Assembly (NCBI GenBank): GCA_964035545.1
Contig: OZ037773.1
Location: forward strand, 5,534,251-5,598,250
Length of the DNA stretch: 64,000 bases
Source of the DNA: Bugula neritina
Lineage: Eukaryota > Bryozoa > Gymnolaemata > Cheilostomatida > Bugulidae
Direction of reading: 5' to 3'
Shown: positions 25,501 through 35,829 of the stretch, piece by piece
How the letters are laid out: every line of letters starts with the position of its first letter
Position numbering within the stretch: position 1 is the first letter of the stretch
Position numbers and translations under genes: made by a program
Notes under the pieces: generated by a model
What the model saw: only the letters and a program-made list of their open reading frames with translations
Database searches by the model: none
Told to the model about the DNA's origin: nothing

Positions 25501-25575
25501 ATTTAAACTGTATATTATACATTACTTACTTAAATTACATGCCAACAATAATAGAAATGGGTAAATTAGCTCCAT
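17593..25575 (-). CDS. Gene C: predicted type I membrane protein, NHL/beta-propeller-like ectodomain with long mucin-like Thr/Pro stalk
   Basis: Twelve exons: 25530-25575, 24896-24990, 23598-23700, 23062-23247 (or to 23049), 22298-22374, 22096-22226, 21527-21668, 20771-20858, 20134-20303, 19509-19664, 18313-19023, 17593-17756. It starts MELIYPFLLLLACNL, a signal peptide. Exon 4 holds an NHL-type repeat (LAQPESMYQTKDGKTLYFLD, then CVRKVN and EVETI). Exon 10 holds another likely blade (GTSSVDGDATLCQF, NKLLVMQFP, VRVVEW). Exon 11 encodes about 236 residues of Thr with periodic Pro, a likely O-glycosylated stalk. Exon 12 encodes the helix (SIILGVVLLLIFVTSLIVI) and a tail of about 26 residues. Exon 5 is 2 nt longer than in D, so the D-like splice frame fails. 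A donor 13 nt downstream in exon 4 (TAC|GTAGGT) restores an open frame of about 693 residues. Function unknown; NHL assignment is by eye. Confidence 0.75.
18313..19023 (-). repeat. Coding trinucleotide array: Thr/Pro stalk exon of gene C
   Basis: Exon 11 of gene C, made almost wholly of ACT/ACC/ACA codons with a CCA (Pro) about every eighth or ninth codon and some Ser. A 66-codon (198-bp) block is repeated: the same segment begins at 18711 and again at 18909 on the plus strand. It opens with acceptor TTTTCAG at 19024 onward and closes with ACAG|GTAGCC. The long Val/Gly frame on the opposite strand is its shadow. Confidence 0.88.
19740..19917. repeat. ATTATAT-type AT repeat in intron 9 of gene C
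   Basis: Degenerate TATAT/ATTATAT array. The matching intron of gene D holds the related TATAA array at 33195-33324. Confidence 0.85.
21402..21421. repeat. (TA)n tract in intron 7 of gene C
   Basis: About ten TA units, with no comparable tract in intron 7 of gene D. Confidence 0.85.
21880..21951. repeat. (CA)n/(CACG)n microsatellite in intron 6 of gene C
   Basis: CA repeats pass into about 13 GCAC units and back to CA. Gene D has only a short GT/GTGC version at 30811-30840. Overlapping open frames are artefacts. Confidence 0.92.
22496..22548. repeat. (TA)n tract in intron 4 of gene C
   Basis: About 26 TA units. The matching place in gene D (about 30259) has only five or six. Confidence 0.95.
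23940..24829. repeat. 13-bp minisatellite in intron 2 of gene C
   Basis: About 68 tandem 13-mers of the form GACTACACAGTAT, with C/T, G/A and A/T variants including CTATACTGTATGA. Variants are arranged in a higher-order pattern: a block starting CTATACTGTATGACTACAC occurs at 24051, 24194 and 24402, spacings of 11 and 16 units. Many units contain the self-complementary pair ACTGTAT/ATACAGT. Intron 2 of gene D has only about 135 bp of the same unit. Confidence 0.93.
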
Positions 25576-25846
25576 ATTTCAGTCCAATATTCTGTAAATA
25601 ACAAAACAATAGAAATATTGTATATAATTGTTCAAACCAATTGTATCAAAGTAAAATATTTAGGAGGAGAGCAAATTTATAACTGACGAGCTTTTAAATA
25701 ACAAACAAAATTATAATGGCCCGATACAACAGTAACATTAGCATAAATTATGTTCATAGGTTCCGAAAGGACTACCGAGAGGATCAGCTAATCATAGTTA
25801 TTTATGTGCTACGAGCAGAACGATTTTTGAAGAGAGATTTTCTCAC

Positions 25847-26362
25847 CTGCACACCACCAAAGCAGAAGAGTGAGCTAGCAAACAGTGTTTCTGTGCTAAC
25901 AGTTAAAAGATCCAGAGGCTTTAATGTACAAACGCCATCTGCAAATAAAACACACGTATACATCTACACCCTTGTGGTAGTACAAGTATAAGAGGGCCAA
26001 AAAGTTTACTTCATTCATTTGCAAATAAATTTGAAATGTTTTAACATATTGACAAAGGCATTATACATTGTGGGTAATTATGTGGTATAAATTATACTGT
26101 CACGAAAAAAAAACATAGGTACAGCTATACCGAATGAAGATATTATAGGTGATTCGTATAAAAAATATATTATGAGCAGAATTCTGGTAAGATTGATGAT
26201 TGATAATTATTGATATTTTTAATGCCGGTAAAATTCATGTTGTAGTTGGATTTGAAACAATATTATAGTCGGGAAGTAAAGGAATATGATAAATAATTTA
26301 AAATGTAGTTACTTACTTAAGCTACATGTCAACATTAATAGAAATGGATAAATTAGCCGCAT
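25847..26362 (-). CDS. Duplicated exon 1-2 pair upstream of gene C (alternative first exons or truncated third paralogue)
   Basis: Exon 1' is 26317-26362 (MRLIYPFLLMLTCSL, signal peptide, 46 nt). Exon 2' is 25847-25938 (92 nt; TLKPLDLLTVSTETLF region). Both have the same lengths and phases as exons 1 and 2 of genes C and D, intact AG/GT borders, and no stop codons. Exon 2' ends in phase 0, as exon 3 of gene C requires, so a transcript could join 1'-2' to exons 3-12 of gene C and skip its own exons 1 and 2. No exon 3-like sequence lies between 25847 and 25575. The right arm keeps only part of intron 2' (about 27513-27620). Either alternative N-terminal exons or a remnant of a third gene copy. 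Confidence 0.65.
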
Positions 26363-26504
26363 ATTTCAGTCTAATATTCTGTAAAAAACAAAACAATAGA
26401 AATATTGAATATAATTGTGCAAACCAATTGTTGTACCAAAGTTAATTATTTGGATGGTATTTAGAATATGTAAGATATAAGTTTAAATAATAGTTACTAC
26501 ACCC

Positions 26505-26777
26505 AAATACACACACACACACACACACTCACACCCACTCACATGAACTCACACACTCACACACTCACACACACTCACACACTCACACCCACTCACACAA
26601 ACTCACACACTCACACCCACTCACACGAACTCACACACTCACACACACTCACACGCACTCACACACACACACACACGCACACACGCACTCACGCACTCAC
26701 GCACTCACGCACTCACACACTCACACACACTCACACACTCACACCCACTCACACGAACTCACACACTCACACACACT

Positions 26778-26870
<93 letters not shown>

Positions 26871-26977
26871 ACACACACATTCACACACACACACTCACAC
26901 ACTCACACGCACTCACACGCACTCACACGCACTCACACGCACTCACACACTCTCACACACACTCACACACACACACT
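26505..26977. repeat. CA/CTCACA microsatellite near the centre of the inverted duplication
   Basis: About 470 bp of ACACTCAC, CACACGCACTCAC and pure (CA)n. It lies in the spacer between the divergent genes. The His/Thr-rich open frame across it is an artefact. Confidence 0.95.
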
Positions 26978-26979
26978 CG

Positions 26980-27512
26980 AACTGCCTCGTCAGCTAGAAT
27001 GATTAAATTCTTCCAAATTTACTCAACTTCTATTATCAAAAACTTTTTATTTTTTGACAAAATAACAAGAAAAAAAATTGGATATTGTGAAGCTCAAAAA
27101 TTCAATAGGTTTTTCGATGAAAATTAATTTCTGTTACACCTCATGTCATAATAAATGTGTAGCTTTGCCATACAATCTTATTGATTGTAGATTAATTCAA
27201 ATACAATATGATCATCATGCATGCAGTTGCAGGCTATATAACATAAGGGTGAGTTTATCATTCAGTAAAGACTATCACTGGCTAGGTAATGTTGGAGACA
27301 TTCAGTGGTGGGCTGAAAGTGTAATCACAAAAGTAGCTATACGCAAACAAATTTAATGTTATTTTGACTCCAATCATTTTTCTTTATATTCTCACTAAGC
27401 TAGGAAAACCTTGTAATGTTACTAAAATATAAAAACTCACATTTGTGTAATGTTTCTATTCCTGCGAAAAATCCTGATGTCACGAGTTGTTGGAGGGCAA
27501 ACTAGGACACTG
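26980..27512. other. Spacer between the arms, no gene recognised
   Basis: Single-copy-looking AT-rich sequence between the CA-rich array and the right arm. The divergent promoters of genes C and D may lie in 25.6-27.75 kb, but I found no clear TATA box or initiator. An open frame at 27078-27356 has no recognisable family or splice context. Confidence 0.45.
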
Positions 27513-27769
27513 TTAAAATCGTTCTGCTCCTAGCACATAAAGAACTATAGTCAGCTGATTCTCTTGGTAGTCCATTCGCAACCTATGAACATAATTTATG
27601 CTAATGTTACTGTTGTATCGGGCCATTATAATTTTGTTTGTTATTTAAAAGCTCATCAGTTATAAATTTGCTCTCCTCCTAAATATTTTACTTTGATACA
27701 ACAATTGGTTTGAACAATTACATACAATATTTCTATTGCTTTGTTATTTACAGAATATTGGACTGAAAT

Positions 27770-30700
27770 ATGCAGCTAATTTACCCATTTCTATTAATGT
27801 TGACATGTAATTTAAGTAAGTAATGTATAGTATACAGTTTAAATCAGGCTTTTTAATTATATTTTCCTACTTCTAATATATCATATTACATATAAAACTA
27901 AAATTACAATGTCAATTACATAACCCTATAAATTTCAATCATCATTATTCACTCTATTATAATAAAAAGGGTTAGCCTACTTATAGTTATTGAATTTAAA
28001 TTGAAAAAGACGACACACCAAGAATATAAAACTTGTCATACTTGTAAAATATTTGCTATAAGTTTATTTACTGTTTTGTAGAATAAATTTATCTGGTGAT
28101 CAAAATATTATATTGATAGAATGGTTAGTAATTTTTAGACCTCTCAATAGTGCTAATATATTCCGAGTGTGAGTGAAACTGTAACATTATAATATTGCTA
28201 GTTAGTATGGAATAAAGATAGTCACAGCTAATCTTTGAAATTTCACCAATTGCTCTAATCTTGAAACTTGCAGCTTATTAAAAATACCTTGGTACCCTTT
28301 CCTATATACTCACCAGGGAGCTCAAGCCATTTCTTTATTAGGTGAATGTTTCTGTGTCGGTCTGTATTTTTTTCTCTAGGTGCCTGTATAGTATATGCTG
28401 TATAATTACCTGCAATTTATTCTCCATATTTTATCAATGTATAATATTTTCAAAAGTTATTTATAAATGAATAAAATACTCTTTGCTAAGTTCTGTAGCC
28501 CTATAATAATGTTTGTATTACCTGCGAAAAGGTTTAGCTCTACGAGTGTTTTGCAGATGGTGTTTTTACTTTACAACCTCTAAATCTATTAACTGTTAGA
28601 ACAGAGACTCTTTCTACTAACCAAGTCTTTTGTTTTGAAGGTGTACAGGTGAGCAAAACTTTCTTCACAAACTAAAACATTAAATAAAGTTTTTTAAAAT
28701 CATATACAGCAACATGAAGGTGTCATACTGTGTTTGTTATACTGTGTAGTCAAACTGTGTAGTTATACTGTGTAGTTATACTGTATAGTCAAACTGTGTA
28801 GTCATACAGTGTAGTCATACAGTATAGTAATACTGTATATAGTCATACTGTATAATTATATACTCTCATACACCTATTATTTGTGAGCATATAATTATGA
28901 GAAAGAAAAATGACTGGAATTTTTACTATTTATCACTCTATAGGATTCTACATACATATTTATTGCAGAGCTCTGCTAATTTATAAACTAGCTCTTGTAG
29001 CGTAGCGTTTATTTTGTAAATTTGAACATTTTTATTTTAGGTTTAAATATGCATAGAACGTTATTCTAGATCATTATATCTGCTGTTCACAAAATTGATC
29101 GTAAACTTGCAGATTAATGTGGCTAATGACTCAGAGCTGCTATTAGCTGTTTGTAGAATACAGGTTGCTTCCATAGCAACGCTTCCCATAGATCAACTTA
29201 CACAGCCATACAAAGGTAAGTAAACACTGGCACAACTATTTGAAAGTAAGTGATCTATTTACACAAACATTCAAAGGTAGCATAACTGAGAAAAGGTAAA
29301 AAAACTTCAGCGCTATGTCTAAGACTTAACTCACAACTTAACTTATAAAAATTATTGTTTTCAACATGTTGACTTTTGCTTTAATATTTAAATTTGATGA
29401 TTTATAAATTATTTAGTCATTCTGATTCTATGCAAAAGTACATTCAGATTAATCTAAAGATAATTTTCTTGATGCATTCTTTTCTCATTTCGCTTTGCTT
29501 TGTTTCTTTTGAGCTTTCAACTATTTGGTTTGTCTAAACTCACAAGCCTCATGTCACTTTTCAAGAACTGTATGGAAATGCCTCACAGACACAAACAGGC
29601 ATCTCTACTGATGGGTTTGGAACAAATGCCAGATTGGCTCAACCTGAGTCAATGTACCAGACTAAGGATGGCAAAACATTGTACTTCTTAGACCAGAAGA
29701 CATGTGTACGGAAAGTGAACAGAACTAGTGGAGAAGTTGAAACTATCATAGGTGCGAACCTTACGTAGGTTTTTTTACTGTTTTAGATGTAACAGTGAAA
29801 ACTCTTTTAAGTACTTCTTATACAAGTATATGGTATAAGATAGTTGCAGTGTGAAATACATTATTAGAACCCAGGCTACACAGTTACGGACTTATTTATA
29901 GTTAGTAGCATTTCTTGTCCCTCTTCTATGCAGTTAGTTTGAATTATGGTCAGGGTCAAAGGTTAGGATCAAAAGCATCAAATCGGCCAAGCCAGTATAA
30001 ATATACTGCAGTAGTATACTAAGGCATGCATTTATGAATGTTTTTGTATCAAATACAAAGTTATCCAATACATTTTGAAATGAAAATTGTTTCTCTTTTG
30101 TTCTATGACTAAAATCGAAATAAGCAAAAATATGGTTACAGTACAAGCCATTGAAAAGCATGGTTTATGATTAAATAAAACTTAATCTAACAAGTTTTCA
30201 TGGTTTCATTCAGTTATTAATACAGTTCCAATTAATTAGGTTTACAAATTATCTGATTTATATATATAGTTGTTTTATAATCTAGTTGTTGCTGATACAA
30301 ATTATGTATTTTATATCTTCTTCAACAGTTGTATATATGGTTAACTACACACAAATATTTATTTCATTTCTCTTTATTATATTGTTATAGACAAGCTTTT
30401 AACTAATATAGATGAATATCATAGGTTTAGTATTGGAGCTGGGGACAAACTCTACATAGGCCTAAGTGTTGAAATATTTGCTGGACAATTCTAAAGGTGC
30501 CAGTGTATATGCAAAACAGCATGTTTCATATTTTAGGTAAAGGAACTTGTGGTACAAAATTATTGAATTTTAATTCAACAGTTATCCAGGGATGGTCCCT
30601 TAAAATTGTTAATGGCATGACATACTATGAACCAGCCAGCACTTTTATCATATCTTTAAGAAATGTGGTAAGCCTTTTGGGAAAGATTGTGCCATGAAAT

Positions 30701-33700
30701 ATTATATACTTATAGCTTTAGACGTAACAACATTAGAGTGAAAATGTTTTCTTCAATAGGAAATCAAAAATTTGCTTTTATTTTCCTTTATAATGTACAT
30801 AAATACATGCTTGTGTGTGCGTGCGTGTGTGTGTGTGTGTAAGATCATCAACTAAGTACTTATTTTAGCTATTAATAGATATTTTTTACTATCTATATTT
30901 TATAAATTGAAAAGAAAATATATAAAAATGTCGCAAACTATTTTTATGGTTTAGGATATTTTTATCTAATTTATTGCCCTATGTTACAGAGCATATTACT
31001 GTTTTATACTCTCAATATCATTATAATATTTTGTTTGAAGGGTGTGTTTGCTTTCAACTATGATCCAAACTCTCTCCAGTACACATCTAGACAACTCTTT
31101 AGTACATCTAGTAACTTTGTCAGTAGTGTACACAGCTCTCTATTAGTAATTGGGAGCTACATATGGCACAGCTATGGTTATGGTGAGAGAAATCAAATTC
31201 TATTATGTCTTTTACCATAGCAAAATAAAATTTTAAAAACTCAAACTTACTAGAAATAAACATAGACCCGAGGTGATTAATTCTAAAGACTGCCTTTGTT
31301 GAGTTCACTAGTGAATTATAGTTGTTCAATTGATATTTTGAAATTTAAATATATATAAATAAATTGTTTTCTATTATATGCTGTGACTAAAAACAAGAGT
31401 TCAACAAAGAATCATTTAAGCAAATCCTTGTTTGTATCACTTTTAGCGCCATCTTTGTACCTCTGTACCATTGCAAATTGCTGTCATTGTGTTGATATAT
31501 CTTAATTATTTACTAAAATAGTATTATTATTATATAAAAAGTTTTTGCAGTATATTATAATGTTCAAGGAAGGGATTGCAGCCGTGGTCTAGGGGTTAGA
31601 GTGTTGGCTTTGCGAACGCAAAGTCAGGGATTTGAACCCGACAAAGGTCATTGGTGATGCTAGAAAGAGCATTCAGTCATAATTGCTCATGTGCCTCATA
31701 TGAATAAGTTCTTAACTCGTTCTAACAAAAATTCTTTCTATCAGGGGTTTCTTACAGGGAAAACGACTATAAACTTGTGTGAGTTTTTTTACAATGTTCA
31801 AGGAATAAGTGCGTCAACCTTGTACTGATTTAGTATCTTTTCACTAAATTAATAATATACTGTAGCATCAAACATCAGTCCTCATTGGTTCAAGAGCTAA
31901 GATATAACCAATAGGCTATATCCGAATGTATATACAAATTCATGCTCATGCTTATTATTGATTCTTTAAAATACATGTTCAGAAAAGTTTTCGCTGCTCA
32001 AGACAACTGTTAGAAAACCGAAATTATATGTTAAAATATGTTGAAATTTTTGTATATGTGTGTGTGTGTGTGTGCGTGCAAATATTATACTTATTGTTCA
32101 TTGATATTATTGATTTTGTAGATATCTATCAGTATAATGTCCGTGGCTTTACCAGCGCAGGTACCGGAACATTGTCATATGCCGATGGCTCAATCCGCCA
32201 CTTTTTAAGGTTGGAAGATGTTTCCTGTTTTGATTTAAAACAAATTACTATATATACAACATGGCTTGAATATTATATTGTTTTGTATACCAAATTGGGC
32301 ATATCAATTACATTGGATGCAACTAGCAATATCATGACAAAAATACTGTCCTATTTACTAACATTTATGCAGCTGCTGTAGTTTACAGAAAGTTATTTGA
32401 AAGACTTTATGCTAAATTCTCGCTTATATAGAACTAAAAATATATTTACAAAAGATGGTTATAGGATACATTTTTGTAATAGAAATAAAAACTGAAGATA
32501 TTGCCAATTATATTGTAGCTCCACCCCTCCTGGCAAAAGCCCGACATCTACAGCTATTCATCAACACAATCAAAACACAACGGCATTAAATCTAGAATTC
32601 AATGGAATTCAATTGACCGCTAATAATCCAAACATATTGACGATATACCATCTAAATAGACTAATGCTATACAATCTGGTTACAGGTGGGGTGTTGATAA
32701 ATTGGAATTGAACTTTACGTAGTTTATAATAACTGGAATCAACGAGTTAGCCGTATCAAATACTAAAAATATTATCATTCAAATTATAGCTGCATTCAAT
32801 TAAGCAAAAAGGTCAAATGGTCACAATGCAAGCTAAGGGCTTATTCAAAGTTATGTTTCTATAGTTGCATATTGTTTTAGTTTAATATATATATTATATA
32901 GTGAAACAATATAATTAATGATGTAATACAATAGAATTGATAAGATATAATGTTATATGATATAATAGGTTGTAATTAGTACATCATCATCATCATTGAT
33001 GTACTAATTACAACCTATTATATCATAATGTAATATGATATAATGGGATATAAAGATGTAGTATAATTATTATGATGTACCATGATACAATGTTATAGGA
33101 GAGATTGGTGTTAATATGATATAATATTATATAATATAATATTATTTAGTATAATATAATGTAATGTGCAGTAATGTATATGCAATGTGACATGATATAA
33201 TATAATATAATATAATATAATATAATATAATATAATATAATATAATATAATATAATATAATATAATATAATATAATATAATATAATATAATAATATATAA
33301 TATAATATAATATAATATAATATAAGATAATCTGGTGCTGTAGTGTGAGTTGAGACTAGAAAAACTTCATTTCCTGTGAATGTCTGAGCTAACTAATGTT
33401 ATATTACAGGAGATTTGACTCCTATTTGTCCGGGTTCTGGTACTAGTAGTGTGGATGGTGATGCAACGCAGTGTCAATTCTCATTAATTATGGGAGCTCT
33501 CTGGATTAATGAATATAAGCTGTTGGTTATGCAATTTCCTCAAATTGTGAGAGTTGGAGAGTGGGGTGAGCAATAGCTGTAAGAGTTTCAAGTTATTGTG
33601 ACAGCAGATTGTCATAGAGAGAATATGAGCCCAGATTTTGAATCAGCATACCACCAACAGTCAGAAAAAAATATTTGTATTTAACTTAAAAAGTAATAAC

Positions 33701-35643
33701 TTTGACTATTGGTTTGTACCAAAGTATACAATATATAATATAACAGTATTTTGTTTTACCTATCGGCTTTCCAGTAATCAAACTATAGATCATGTATGCA
33801 CTTCTTACGATTTTATAAATTTTAGTCAATTTGTTTGATCAATAATATTGTCACAAGTTTTCAAAACTAAACCAGACTTGTTTGGAAAAGTATTTCTACA
33901 GAACCTATCTCTGTGTTAGCAGTTAGATAATCACAATTGTAAGGATAATACCTAAAATATTCAATGCCTTGGCAAAGCTTAATACAAGTAAACTAACTTG
34001 ATTTGACGTTATAAGCCTAAACTTGACGGATCCTAATTATTTTTATGTATCTAATCTTGGGTTCAACTTTTCGACCTAACAAGTATTTTAGCTCTAACAT
34101 TTTTTCAGAACAGGCCTGCCTGCTGTGAAGCTCTACATTACATGATTTGCAGCTTCAAGTTGGATTTCATTTTTGTATATCTGATTATTAGAACTAATCA
34201 TGTGCTACATTGAAACTTATTGAAACTCCTTTTTATTTCAGAATAAGTCTACAATTGATTATTTAGGTTTGAGACAGTATAATTTTATGTATGCACCTTT
34301 AATAAATTACACTTTTTATTTTTAGAGGTTCCAACTACAACTACTACTACATCTACAACTACTACCACAACTACAACTACCACTACAACTACAGCTACTA
34401 CTACAACTACAGCTACAACTACTGCTACTGATATTAGTTTCACTAAAAAGACTATTACCGCTGTTTTAACCACCACTATTTCAGCTAATACTACCACCGC
34501 CAGTGCCGACGAGTTTAAAGGTAGATCAGAATATTGGAATATTTCTATATCTGCTTCTAAGTAAAGTGTATTATTAAGTTTTAATTACAGTAAAAAAAAT
34601 AATTTAATTAACCTAGCTATTGTCATTAAACAGTATGAATAGTATAAATAGCAATTAAAGCTACTATTTTTTTTACTACAAAATATGTTTTCTAAGAGAT
34701 AAATAAAGCAAAATCATTGTTTTTCTTTATGGCATAAGAAAGAAACTATCCATTTAACTTTCAGTGTTCTGAATTGTTGATACAAGCAGGTAATTTTAAT
34801 TGAACTTATAATGATCAACTCAAATAGTAATCCTAGGCTAGAGACGTATGACTCAGAAATACTAGGTAAAATCTAAAGTGATAAATTAGAATGAATATTT
34901 AATTGAACTTAATTGTTACTAGATTAACTCAGTATAGAGGCCTTTAAAATTATATAATTGCACAAAACGTACAGTTTATAGTCCAATAAAATTCTCCTTT
35001 ATAACACACTCAGGTTTTCACAGGAATAGAGCTTTTAAGGTATCCCGTTATGAGTTGCAGTTTTAGATATAATATGCTTTGACGACTTCATCTAAATATT
35101 TTCTCACCAAGACGGAGGTGCAGTATTGGAAAAACTAAAAATAACTGTGTTCTTGATTAGAAATGTAACAAAAGAAGTTATGCTCCAGCTCAAATTTCGG
35201 TTTGGGGCGCAAATTTCAACTTGCGCCCCAAACCGAAATTTGATACAAAAAATTAACAATTTTTCCATTACTGCTCTTAAATGTTTCATACATGGTGAAA
35301 GGCAAAATCATTAGCATATAAAACTTAATTCATTGGTCTTTTTAACAAATATTTAAACATGAACCAAATAAGTTTTAATTGTAAATCTAAATATAATTTT
35401 AATTAAAAAGCATTGATGCATTATAATATATAAGTAATATTTGCTTGGCTATAATCTCTACTTTTAGTTGACAAGAAAGCAAGCAGGTCTTGGATCCTTT
35501 CAATCATCCTCGGGGTTGTAATATTTTTGGTTTTTGTAACCTCTACTATAGTAATACGAATGAAGCTTTCAGCAACTCAACAGGAGCCAAAGCCCCTCTC
35601 AGATGCTAATTTAGTACCAGACAATGCTCTTCTTGCAGTTTAG
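27770..35643 (+). CDS. Gene D: predicted type I membrane protein, NHL/beta-propeller-like ectodomain with short Thr-rich stalk
   Basis: Twelve exons: 27770-27815, 28557-28648, 29113-29215, 29566-29751, 30391-30465, 30537-30667, 31041-31182, 32122-32209, 32519-32685, 33410-33565, 34326-34520, 35468-35643. They total 1557 nt, or 518 residues plus stop, all phase-compatible. MQLIYPFLLMLTCNL is a signal peptide. An NHL-like repeat lies at about 81-142 (RLAQPESMYQTKDGKTLYFL, CVRKVN, EVETII). Beta-rich segments such as GDKLYIGLS follow. A second NHL-like blade lies at about 344-395 (GTSSVDGDATQCQF, YKLLVMQFP, IVRVGEW). The Thr-rich stalk covers about 396-460, the helix about 468-489 (WILSIILGVVIFLVFVTSTI), and the cytoplasmic tail about 29 residues. 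Several N-glycosylation sequons occur (NAS, NRT, NST, NTT). The donor of exon 8 (AAG|GTTGGA) is weak but shared with gene C. Function unknown; perhaps a surface receptor or mucin-like adhesion protein. Confidence 0.8.
28725..28860. repeat. Short version of the 13-bp minisatellite in intron 2 of gene D
   Basis: About ten units of ATACTGTGTAGTC type, the reverse complement of the array in gene C. It marks the likely size near the time of duplication, unless it contracted. Confidence 0.85.
31573..31790 (+). mobile_element. tRNA-derived SINE, copy 5
   Basis: In intron 7 of gene D, in sense orientation. It has a GCCGTGGTCTAGGGGTTAGA A box, GGATTTGAACCC B box and the conserved body and tail. AATGTTCAAGGAA, a perfect 13-bp target duplication, lies at 31559-31571 and 31793-31805. 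The matching intron of gene C (20859-21526) has no element, so insertion followed the inverted duplication. Confidence 0.9.
32956..33027. repeat. 31-bp perfect inverted repeat with 10-nt loop in intron 9 of gene D
   Basis: Arms 32956-32986 and 32997-33027 are exact reverse complements (starting TATGATATAATAGG). The loop is TCATCATCAT. It is absent from the matching intron of gene C. Probably a hairpin formed in an AT-rich repeat tract. Confidence 0.9.
33195..33324. repeat. (TATAA)n pentanucleotide array in intron 9 of gene D
   Basis: About 26 near-perfect TATAA/ATAAT units. Confidence 0.95.
34326..34520 (+). repeat. Thr-rich stalk exon of gene D
   Basis: Exon 11 of gene D: 64 codons, with an ACT/ACA/ACC run following VPTT, then a less repetitive ISFTKKTITAVLTT region. 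It lacks the periodic prolines of gene C and is less than a third of its length. Confidence 0.85.
35106..35302. mobile_element. Foldback element with GC-rich core hairpin in intron 11 of gene D
   Basis: The core is a 23-bp perfect stem (35190-35212 with 35221-35243), including TTTCGGTTTGGGGCGCAA, around an 8-nt loop. Outer, imperfect inverted sequences extend it (TGCAGTATTGGAAAAA near 35118 against AGCAGTAATGGAAAAA on the other strand near 35275; CACCA and GGTGA at the ends). The matching intron of gene C is about 390 bp shorter and passes straight across this place, so it is an insertion. It is MITE-like; the family is not recognised. Confidence 0.6.
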
Positions 35644-35800
35644 CTGGCTAGATCTATGATAAGCAAAGTATATTTGTCTTTATAATAATGCTGTTAAATG
35701 CTGAAGTATAATATATGTGTAAGATGATAAAGATTTCATGAAACTTTATAGTAATATTGTTTTTTTAATATCAATATAAGCAAGTTTTATATATAATTAT

Positions 35801-35806
35801 AATAAA
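35801..35806 (+). terminator. Polyadenylation signal AATAAA of gene D
   Basis: About 155 nt past the TAG at 35641-35643; a second AATAAA-like motif follows about 20 nt later. Confidence 0.55.
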
Positions 35807-35829
35807 ATGTGTATTATAAAATAAAAAAA

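Larger units (their letters stand above)
17593..25830. repeat. Left arm of a large inverted duplication (carries gene C)
   Basis: The reverse complement of this arm aligns by eye with 27513-35643, exon by exon and through most introns; exon 4 and its flanks are nearly identical. Homology stops close to the stop codons at the outer ends. At the inner end it stops near the AAAATCGTTCTGCT word (about 25,825 here and 27,513 in the other arm). Confidence 0.88.
27513..35643. repeat. Right arm of the large inverted duplication (carries gene D)
   Basis: Inverted partner of 17593-25830. Exon order, lengths and phases match the left arm except for the stalk exon, one codon each in exons 2 and 9, the last exon, and a 2-nt difference in exon 5. 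The arm is lengthened by a SINE, a foldback element, a 31-bp-stem hairpin and a TATAA array that the left arm lacks. Confidence 0.88.

Noticed and set aside
26543-26779. His/Thr-rich open frame
   Set aside because: Translation of a CTCACA microsatellite with no splice or family support.
30466-30492. Extension of exon 5 of gene D to the AAAG|GTGCC donor
   Set aside because: The extension includes an in-frame TAA. The donor CTAA|GTGTTG at 30465 keeps the frame and phase into exon 6, and gene C has the same choice.
31573-31650. Possible functional tRNA gene
   Set aside because: A- and B-box-like words are present, but the segment is the head of a repeated SINE with target duplications, and I could not fold a regular cloverleaf.
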